From Orychophragmus violaceus (taxonomy: Eukaryota; Streptophyta; Magnoliopsida; Brassicales; Brassicaceae): 64,000 nt of DNA. The translations under genes and the position numbers were made by a program. How positions within the stretch are numbered: position 1 is the first letter of the stretch; each line of letters opens with the position of its first letter. The notes beneath the pieces were generated by a model. The model had not been told where the DNA came from. It worked only from the letters and a program-made list of their open reading frames with translations, and searched no databases. Shown in pieces: positions 56,514-64,000 of this stretch. The DNA is taken from the NCBI GenBank assembly GCA_030180135.1, contig CM058234.1, forward strand, positions 35,064,766 to 35,128,765, written 5' to 3'.

Positions 56514-58022
56514 TCACTCGCTCTCATCATCTATACCGGCATAAGGATCAGCACCGGTGTCCTCTGGAGATCGCTGTCGACGACGTGTATCAGGTACGGG
56601 CTGATGGATCTGTGGTGGCCTCCTGCAGCTGCAAGTACGCATGAAGTTCCAGAAAACTCGGAACAGACCATCTGATCTCTCTCTCCACTCTGCATCAGAA
56701 TAGTCACCGTAGGCCATCGCAGGCTCTGGAAATGGACCCACATCGTCGATCGGGGCAGGGGAAGGCACAGGCACCGGCGCAGGAGTAGTGGAAGTCGAAG
56801 CTCGAGAGGAAGGCTCTCCCAGCGGATGAGCCATAGAAGGAATCCTACGCTGCGCAGACTCAGGAGGCTGAAATCTCAGAGCCTCTAATGTGTCAACCTG
56901 TGTCCATCCGGCAGCAGGAAGCTCTATACCAGTCCTCCCAGTAGTCGGGTCAGTGTAAATCCAAATCTTCCCCTCCTTGAGCCAAGTGGCGCTCTGCAAA
57001 TGGCTGAGATCTAGGAGCTCCCGGGCTGTAACACACTCCGTGCCATGAAGAGGAATCCCGCAATACTCAAAAATGGGAGTAAGCAAACTCCCAACCGTCT
57101 CAGTACCAGCTCCATCGAAAGGCTTCGTCTGTAGATCAACCAAATGCTGAGCAAAAATAGCTCCCAAGTTGAGACCCGAAGTAGGATCTCTCACTCCAGA
57201 ACTCCTGAACTGATCTCTCAGGCCCATGAACAACAGCTCCATCTCATATTTGCGCATCTTGTTTGCCTCAAACTTGCAAAGCAAGCTCCAGCACAAGATA
57301 CGCGAGACATATCGCAGCACCGGATGTCTCATCTGCACAACTGGTGTGGTCCTAGAGTTGTATTGACCACTACCAATAATCTTCCAGAACCGTATGGCCT
57401 CATCACGGTCCCACTCAAGTGGCATGGCTATGCGCCTCGGCTCAGTCCTGAACCCGTAGATCCTGCAAAGATCAAGAAGAGGGATCCGATACCTGACTCC
57501 CCAGCTCATGAATGTAAATGATCCCACTGTAGCACTCCGGTTGTCAGGATCAGAGTAAACCACTCTGCAAGTGGCCAATAACTGTCTGGCCAGCTCCGGG
57601 TAGAGATCATAAGGTCGCATCGGCATTGTCCCTAGACCAATGCCTCTGCATACAGCGAGTACCTGCTCATCAATCCCAAGAGTCTTGTAGGTGGAGTAGT
57701 CAGCGAACTTGGTTGGCTTGAAGATCATCCCACACCAACCATTATAGAGAAGCGAGTCATATTCGTCCCAACTGCTGAGCAATGGACGCTCTGTGAACTC
57801 ATCAGACTTGAAGAACTTCTGAGGTTCCTCTGGCCATTCTACGGTTGTCGGCATTGGTGTCTTGTCTGCTCTGGGCCAGGGTAAAGTAACTGGTGGTCCA
57901 TATCTCTGGTATGGTGCGGGTGGCTCTGACTCTCTGCTAAACCAAGCAGGTGGTGGAATGTATTGCCTTGAAGCTGTAGAAGCTGTGGCTCGTTTCTTGC
58001 GGGGTTGTCGATTGGTTGCCAT
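56514..58022 (-). CDS. Athila ORF-1 protein of 53945 element
   Basis: An open frame of 502 residues from the ATG at 58022. It is related to the protein at 5234-6994: both have a basic N-terminus (here NRQPRKKRA), a central globular block (here PYDLYPELARQLLA, then LDLCRIYGF) and a Ser/Pro-rich tail. It is the ATHILA ORF-1 family; function unknown. The start is chosen because the ATG directly follows an ideal splice acceptor; the frame extends to 58064 across the acceptor. The intact ORF in an element without reverse transcriptase or integrase suggests that it, or its RNA, matters for the element or is simply too young to have decayed. Confidence 0.86.
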   Translation of the reverse strand: MATNRQPRKKRATASTASRQYIPPPAWFSRESEPPAPYQRYGPPVTLPWPRADKTPMPTTVEWPEEPQKFFKSDEFTERPLLSSWDEYDSLLYNGWCGMIFKPTKFADYSTYKTLGIDEQVLAVCRGIGLGTMPMRPYDLYPELARQLLATCRVVYSDPDNRSATVGSFTFMSWGVRYRIPLLDLCRIYGFRTEPRRIAMPLEWDRDEAIRFWKIIGSGQYNSRTTPVVQMRHPVLRYVSRILCWSLLCKFEANKMRKYEMELLFMGLRDQFRSSGVRDPTSGLNLGAIFAQHLVDLQTKPFDGAGTETVGSLLTPIFEYCGIPLHGTECVTARELLDLSHLQSATWLKEGKIWIYTDPTTGRTGIELPAAGWTQVDTLEALRFQPPESAQRRIPSMAHPLGEPSSRASTSTTPAPVPVPSPAPIDDVGPFPEPAMAYGDYSDAEWRERSDGLFRVFWNFMRTCSCRRPPQIHQPVPDTRRRQRSPEDTGADPYAGIDDESE

Positions 58023-58042
58023 CTGCAAAACAAACAAAATTG
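58023..58042 (-). promoter_or_regulatory. Candidate 3' splice acceptor abutting ORF-1 ATG
   Basis: The minus strand reads TTTTGTTTGTTTTGCAG and then ATG. The AG touches the start codon. It is analogous to the acceptor at 7002-7014 in the other Athila. Confidence 0.65.
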
Positions 58043-58064
58043 AAACACAAATAAGTCTCGGCAA

Positions 58065-58955
58065 CTCTCTGTGAAATCGCGCAGCATCGACCGTTGCATC
58101 TAAGGCATCGATCGTTGCAAGGCGATTTCACCTCGTCGAACATTTCCCAAAATCGCAAAGCAACGACCGTTGCTCAAAAGCAACGACCGTTGCAAGGCGA
58201 TTTCGCCGCAAACAAATCATCAAATTCAGTTCAAATCTAACCACATTGCATCAAATCAACAAGAACCTCCTGTTAAACAACCTAAATCATGTCCATTTAA
58301 GCATATCATCGTCGATTTCAAGCCAAAAATCCCAAATTCCATAAACCCTAAAATCCATTCTAAAAAATGGCGAAAATGAGAAGTCATACCTTCGATTCGT
58401 TGTAAATGGGTAATGGAATCAGCTAAAGGGGGTTAAAACAATAAGATTCAGGCTTTGAAACGCAAAAATTGATGAAGAATTAGAGATTCAGGTGAAATAG
58501 CTCTCGGTTGTACGGACGGCGAGCAAATGAGGAGGAGAAGAGAAGAGAAAAGGGTTTAAGGCACTTACCTTGGTCGTGGGTTGCAACGATCGTTGCTTTA
58601 GGGGCAACGATCGATGCTTCGTAAATCGAATTCGATTTCCGGTTTAAACACATACCTTAATTTTGCAATCGAACCAACTGCAACGACCGTTGCTTATGAG
58701 CAACGATCGTCACAATGCGATATCCCCTCTTTGTCAAATCTCCTTGCAACGACCGGTGCACAAGTGCATCGATCGTTACACATCTCCAGGTTCGAATTCT
58801 GCATCTGATACTCATCAAAAACAAAAACAAAAAAAAACGTGAAATTCTAACAAAAACACCAAAAATAAGAAAGAAAACAACTAAACCTATCAGTGGGTTG
58901 CCTCCCACTCAGCGCTTGTTTAAGGTCATTAGCTTGACCGGACGCACAAGATCTT
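58065..58955 (-). other. Spacer replacing reverse transcriptase and integrase
   Basis: About 0.9 kb, no gene. It holds five CGAYCG pairs, at 58088/58109, 58164/58184, 58587/58608, 58684/58704 and 58750/58770. Several are followed by GCAAGGCGATTTC-like sequence. Confidence 0.75.
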
Positions 58956-60657
58956 TCAGGCACTTAGAGATCCTGACAGAGACTTTTTCTGTCTCTGTTC
59001 AAGTCTCCTCATCCATGGTGGAGTGTAGGCTGTTGCTGAATGCTTCAGCCCAAGAAAGGATGGAGTAAAGTGTGCTCCAGGATCTAAAATCACAGGCCCA
59101 TCTGGCTGGTCATCTTCTGCTTCCATGATTGTGAAAGTCTGCCCATCTATCAGTGGCTTCCGCAGCTTCTCCATGTCATATCGCAGCGTCTCATCTCCCA
59201 GGTGGAGGTCTATCAGACTTTGTCTGACATCAATCACAGCTCCTGCTGTAGCCAAGAATGGTCTTCCAAGTAGCAGTGCTTCATCCGGATCGCAATCATA
59301 TTTCAGCACAAGGAAGTCTGTTGGAACCAAGTAGTTTCCAACTCTCACTGGTATGTCTTCTAAAACTCCTTCTGGAACTCGTATAGACTGATCAGCTAGG
59401 ATAAGACGGGTCCTAGTAGGAGAAAAATTCAGCACCCCCAGCTTCTCTGCCACAGAATAAGGCATCATACTTCCAGCAGCTCCTAAATCACAAAGAGAGC
59501 GTCTAAAGCTATTCTCGAAGATGGAGCAATCAAGTATAAAGACTCCAGGGTCAGGTAACTTCTTTGGGATCTTGTTTAGTAGCACCTCACTAATGTGTTG
59601 GGGAACTACAATCACCCATTCTTTCAGGTCATCATCCAATGGTAGCATCTTGTTCAAATACCTCTGCACACAGGGATGATAAGGTGGATCATCAGGCGGT
59701 GGAATTTCTTCCAAGTCTTCACCACTCTTCTCCAGTTTCTTCAGCTCCTCTATCTCCTGTTTAATTACCTCAGATACCTTGGGATATTGCCTAATGGCTT
59801 GTGCATAAATCTCCTCCTGAGTGATTTCAGACACATCAGGGAATAGGCGGGCCAGTTCTGCATCAGTCTCATAATCGTCTGGCAACACTGTCTGTTCACG
59901 TCCTGCATCGACCGACACAAGGTGTGTGTCGATCGTTGCAATGCGATCGTCGCGGATTCCACCCGTGAGTTTTTCACTCAAATCCGAAAATTGTGCTTCA
60001 TCAACCAACTCAGCTGTGCTTAGCTCAAACTTCTCACCCAGATGAGATCCATCATTAACGAGTACAGACCAGGCTTTAATATGAGTATCTGCAGGCCCTT
60101 TTCCTTTCATAGTACCTGAAATCTGATTAACCTGAGTGTCCAGTTGCTTCATGTGAGTGTTCATAGACTCAATCTTCCCATTGAGATCTCCATACATAGC
60201 ATCAATCTTCTTATTGCAGTCCACAGAAGTCTTGATTTGGCTCTCCAGCAACTGTTCCATCATTGTCTCCATCTTAGTCTCGAAAGCAGTAGGTGTAGTA
60301 GGTGTTTGATAAGATGAAGATCCGTAGGTCCTTTGAGCATTCTGTCCATAAGGCTTCTGAAAGTTGCTGTTCTGTCCATAGCCTGAAGAGTTCTGATTGC
60401 CCGTGTAGGCAGTTTTCTGTCCTCCACCGGAAAATCTGTTCCCAGATTGATATCCAAATCTGTTTCCTTGGAAACCAGATCCTCCGATGTAATTTACATC
60501 CTCTTCCTGAGTGTCCTCCTCAGTCTGAATTACTTCTACTTCTTGAGCAAAGTGGACAGCTTTCTTCTCTCCTAGAAGAGTGCAGATTTTATCCATTCTG
60601 GACCTTAATTCAGCCATCTCCGAGTTATCAATACTTCCACCAGATTTCTTCCTCCTA
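58956..60657 (-). CDS. Gag C-terminal part and protease of 53945 element
   Basis: The open frame continues gag in a shifted frame from about 60657; the first ATG is at 60617. It begins with gag C-terminal sequence (MAELRSRMDKICTLLGEKKA), then a Gly/Asn/Gln-rich region (GNRFSGGGQK). A helical part follows (IESMNTHMKQLDTQVNQISG), then retropepsin with its active site in LCDLGAAGSMMPYSV, and GRPFLATAGAVIDV. It ends at a stop just after the protease. The closest relative in the window is the N-terminal part of pol at 12131 (LCDLGASASLMPFSV, GRPFLATAGAIIDV). A CGAYCG pair lies within the coding sequence at 59909/59930. Confidence 0.85.
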
Positions 60658-61569
60658 TCAACTATTGCTGCTAATCAAATTCTCGATCAACTGCTTAGCT
60701 TGTGTAGGAGTCCTGGTGTTGAAGTTGGCATCACTAGAATTATCCAGCGCTTGCTGATACGGAAGATCTATTCCTCTGAAGAAAATACCAATCAGCTGAA
60801 CTTCAGTGAATCCATGGTGCGGACAGTCACGCTGATACTGCTTAAATCTCATCCAGGCAGTCTTTAAAGGTTCCACAACTCCTTGGGAGAAAGTAAGTAT
60901 GTCCTGTCTAGATTGGTCTGAACGCGCATTGTCATAGAAATGACGCAGGAACTCACTCTTTAAGGCTGCCCAAGTAGTATACTGACCAGGTGCCAGTTGT
61001 CTCAGCCATGCACTAGCGTCTCCAGCAAGACTGTGCGGAAATAGCTTAAGGAACAGATAGTCCTGGCAAACTCCATCGTATTTCATACCAGTAACTATGT
61101 CCTCAAACTTATCTATGTGATCCATAGGCTGCTCTGATTGAAGACCATGAAAAGCAATCTGCCTCATCAGTTGGTAGTAGATAGTCTTTACCTAAAAGTC
61201 GTTCCTCTCAAAGGCAGGAAGCACTAAAGCTGCTCGGTTCGCATGAAACTCGTCAGGTCTGTTGTAATCAGCTAATGTCCTTTCACCGACAACCATCTGG
61301 CCCAGTGGCCCAGCTTCATCAGGGATCACTTGTCCCTCAGCATCAATCCTATGCCCAGCAGCATTGTAAGGATTGTTCTCTGGATCCCTCAGGATTCCAT
61401 CAGCATCTGGTATCAAGATCAAGCGTTCTCGTACCATTCTCTCTCTCTTTTCTCTTCTGATTGTCCTTTCTAGACGTCCAAGTTCCTCTAGATTGAGATT
61501 AACCAAGCTCGAGTTCGGATTACTTCTAGTGTTCTGCGTTGGCATAAACTGTCTGTAATCGTCCAGCAA
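60658..61569 (-). pseudogene. Gag N-terminal and capsid part of 53945 element
   Basis: Starts with ATG at 61569 and runs to a TAG at 61192, then continues in the same frame to a stop at 60658. It includes the capsid motifs SLAGDASAWLRQLAPGQYTT, LKSEFLRHFYDNARSDQ and CPHHGFTE. So there is one in-frame stop and one frame change before the gag C-terminal frame. The TAG is followed by GTAAAG, which could be a splice donor, but this is weak. Gag made here would be truncated. Confidence 0.85.
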
Positions 61570-61793
61570 CGATCGATGCTATCAGTGCAACGATCGATTC
61601 AATCTCAGAATCGCTTAGTGTCGATCGACGCAAGATGTGCAACGGTCGACGCAAGGCGATTTCGGTACCTGCGACAGAAAGAATCAGAGAAAAGAATCAG
61701 TAAAATCAAAATAAAACAAAAACGAAAAACAAAAACAAAAACGAAAAATTTCTAGTAAAACCCTAAGTTCGGTCCTATCGAAGACTCAAAGAG
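61570..61793 (-). other. Leader with two CGAYCG pairs
   Basis: The short leader between primer site and gag has pairs at 61570/61591 and 61622/61643, each spaced 21 bp. The second is followed by GCAAGGCGATTTCGG. Confidence 0.75.
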
Positions 61794-61811
61794 TCCCCGG
61801 CAACGGCGCCA
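61794..61811 (-). promoter_or_regulatory. Primer binding site, tRNA-Asp
   Basis: TCCCCGGCAACGGCGCCA on the plus strand matches the 3' 18 bases of plant tRNA-Asp(GUC). It is six bases from the LTR. Confidence 0.92.
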
Positions 61812-61817
61812 AAAACT

Positions 61818-63014
61818 TGATAGGTTTCTAAGTTTTACCCTATTCTAAAACTGCAAGTGCACAGTATAGTCAATGTAGTATATAGGGTTATCGAATCCAC
61901 AGGGACACTTGGTCTCAAGAGGATCAAACTGTAGGAATAAATACTAGAAATAAGCAAGTAGTGATTGTAATGAATTGCGGTGCAAGAAAGTAAACAGTAG
62001 CAGGAAATCGGTTTGTAAGCAATAAACTAAAAGCGTCAAGCCTAGGGTATTCTCAGGAAATCAGACAAGCAGACAAGTTAATCAGTCAGGATCAAATTAA
62101 ACTCAGTTCTAGAACTCGAATCACGGAAATAGAATTAACCAAATCTCTTTGCGAGAATTCTCTATGCCTAAGTGCAGTAACCCAAATCTCTTTGCAATTA
62201 CTAACAGATTAAACAAGCATTAAGTTCAAGTTCGATATGTTCACAATTAAACTAAACCAAATCTCTTTGCGAATAATTCAATTGCTCAACCTAAATAGTT
62301 CAGATTCCTAAACCCCACTCTCGTGACGTATTTAGTAACCTAGGATCTAGATTCTAATTGATCAGGTTAGAACTAGCTTTAAGCACAATTTAGTTTGAAG
62401 AACATTCTAATCATATGAATCCTAACTGAATTAAACAAGTCTAGCAAGTCATCAAACCCTAGTGAGAAACCCTAAACTCAACTATGGATCTACTCAGACA
62501 TGATTGATGAAAACATAATCATAGAATAAATAGATTGCATATAAGAAATTAAAATATCAAAGGGGTTCGAAATCTTCTCCAAAATAAATGAATACAAGGA
62601 AATAGATCAGCCCCGAAAACTCTAGAAATCTCTTAGCTCTAAGTATGAAAACGTATCTAAAATAAAAGCCAAAAACTAGTATATATAGGCATAATCTCGG
62701 CTGGGGCTTCTGTGTAAATACTGAAAGTATTTTGGGCTTCTTTGCAAATCTTCAATACTGGTTACGCCGACGCGTACGGCCCATCTCGCGACTGCATCGA
62801 CCGATGCACAATGCGTGTCGATCGATGCAACATCAAATAATCGAACAGTGAATAAAGCTCTCGGCCAAAACGTCCCAAAATGCCCAAAATGCTCCATATA
62901 TCTCCAATTAGCTCCAAACCTGATTTAACCTGTAAAAGACTCTAAACTAATACAAAAGACTCTAAAAACACAACTATATCATGGTATAAAGTGGGTAAAA
63001 ACCATGATATATCA
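61818..63014 (-). repeat. 5' LTR of 53945 element
   Basis: 1197 bp, no visible difference from 53945-55141. CGAYCG pair at 62798/62819. Confidence 0.95.
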
Positions 63015-64000
63015 CTTAACTCGGTCAAGGGACCGGTTAAGTCATGGTCGCTGACTCGGTATGGTGCCGAGTCAGAGCGGTGGTGTTAGGGTGTGTGAGT
63101 AGACTTGCGGGATGCGATGTTGATATGGTTACTGGTTATTGATTGAGATTGATTGTTAGAGTCCAAGTGAGTCTGCGTGTTTACATTTCTGCACTAGAAT
63201 CTAGGGTGCGTTAGATCCCGCAAGTCTAGGTGTTCGGATACGTTCTGGTACTTCCGACCCGATTGGATCCTCGGGTATTTGCCTAATCGGATCATGGTGA
63301 TTCCGGTTATGGTGTTAACCTACTGAGTGACGCCAGTAGGTGTGTAGTCCGGAGAATACGGGGTCGCGTCCTATGGCCGGACTGCATGGAAGCTTGGGTT
63401 ATCTAGGGGTAGCATGAGTCACCGCGTATCGATGGACGAAGAACAGTGTCCTAGTCGTTGGACTTCATGTCTACGTCTAGGAGTCGTGGGTTAGTTACCA
63501 TGTCGGTAACGGTGGAAACCCGTGGAAGTTACCAAGATCGTAGGGGCCCAGTGGTGTGTTGGTGTGGTTGGTAGTGCGCGGTAGATAGATCGAGTCTCAA
63601 TCGAGAGCATGTGCCGCAGTGCTCTCGATTTCCTCTAATCGCTTTCTCTTTCTTTGGCAATTGATTGTGTGTGGGCTCAACACGACGTGGTAGTGCGTGA
63701 TCGGCTATTTGTTATGATTGTTTGTTATTTTGGGGTTTTCGGGCGGGAATCTATAGTTGATAGATAGATTAGAAGCCGTAGTGGGGAGCCGACTCGCTGG
63801 GTGATCTTAGATCACTCATTAGACTCTTTTTGTGTTTTTCAGGTTAGCAGCGACGAACACGGGAGATCCTCGGTGTAGTTTCGGGATTGCTTGTGGCGGG
63901 GTTTTGATTCGATGATTTATTTTTGGGTTTTCTCTCGGTTCGGCTTGATGCCATTTTTGTATCGAGGATTGTGTTGTGTGTTGTTTTAATTGATGGTAAA
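63015..64000. repeat. Probable long LTR, right part
   Basis: Continues the sequence interrupted at 53944, after target copy CTTAA. No ORF. It has GC-rich sequence such as GTCCTATGGCCGGACTG near 63367. It runs off the window, so neither its end nor any internal region can be seen. Confidence 0.5.

Larger units (their letters stand above)
53945..63014 (-). mobile_element. Athila-like non-autonomous element, 9.07 kb
   Basis: LTRs 53945-55141 and 61818-63014 are both 1197 bp and show no difference by eye. They start TGATAGG and end ATATCA. Target duplication CTTAA at 53940-53944 and 63015-63019. Primer site tRNA-Asp at 61794-61811; polypurine tract at 55144-55155. On its minus strand it has gag, gag-protease and ORF-1. 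Reverse transcriptase, RNase H and integrase are absent: the protease frame ends at 58956 and ORF-1 begins at 58022 with only spacer between. It therefore depends on enzymes from elsewhere, yet it is a very recent insertion. Confidence 0.94.

Noticed and set aside
61189..61200. Programmed stop-codon readthrough in gag of the 53945 element
   Set aside because: TAG GTA does not match the known plant readthrough context, and a second frame break follows; simple decay is more likely.

Overview
This window looks like pericentromeric or other transposon-rich heterochromatin of a flowering plant, most likely a Brassicaceae species. The evidence is the repeat content: Athila-type and Tat-type Ty3/gypsy elements, Ty1/copia elements, Mutator-like (MULE) transposases close to the VANDAL type, a LINE fragment, and decayed fragments of plant genes (SLU7, F-box, RPA-like). 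I see no intact host gene. The species assignment is inference; family names are recognised from protein motifs, not from a search.

Layout. (1) 1-17.3 kb: a minus-strand MULE transposase gene is cut in two (16604-15803 and 2129-477) by a complete 13.67-kb Athila element (2130-15802; TSD GCTAC; two 1509-bp LTRs; gag, pol and ORF-1 all long and open). (2) 17.3-22.7 kb: an AT-rich strip of gene debris, including a 548-bp tandem duplication of the 5' end of the splicing factor gene SLU7, an acidic protein gene, an RPA/OB-fold fragment, an F-box fragment and an unknown multi-exon remnant. (3) 22.7-50.3 kb: a second, plus-strand MULE gene, paralogous to the first, is cut at 24348 by a decayed Tat-lineage gypsy element (24349-50196, about 11.6 kb of its own sequence). 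That element is itself hit by two young Copia-type elements in opposite orientation (A, 32018-39097, + strand; B, 43023-50153, - strand). (4) 50.3-51.7 kb: a host-gene-like fragment and a 3' LINE fragment. (5) 51.7-64 kb: a long LTR-like sequence starting at 51695 and running off the window. It contains a second Athila-like element (53945-63014) that has gag-protease and ORF-1 but no reverse transcriptase or integrase, with LTRs that look identical.

Insertion order can be read directly. MULE genes are oldest. The Tat element has LTRs differing at roughly one position in ten. The full Athila copy has about 9 differences in 1509 bp, Copia B 2 in 682, Copia A 1 in 646, and the 53945 element none that I could see in 1197.

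The most interesting signal is not a gene. Several unrelated elements carry dense arrays of short CpG-rich palindromes in LTRs, leaders and inter-ORF spacers. The 53945 element has 12 pairs of CGAYCG-like cores, every pair 20 or 21 bp apart. Copia B has 5 pairs 22-23 bp apart. The full Athila has three four-unit arrays of a 63-bp unit built from TCGCGGT/ACCGCGA half-sites. The second MULE has an array of TAGTATTAC-type sites in its 5' leader, matching the published VANC anti-silencing motif. A second notable point is that the two Copia copies share the same stop-filled pol, so a pol-dead family appears to have been mobile recently.
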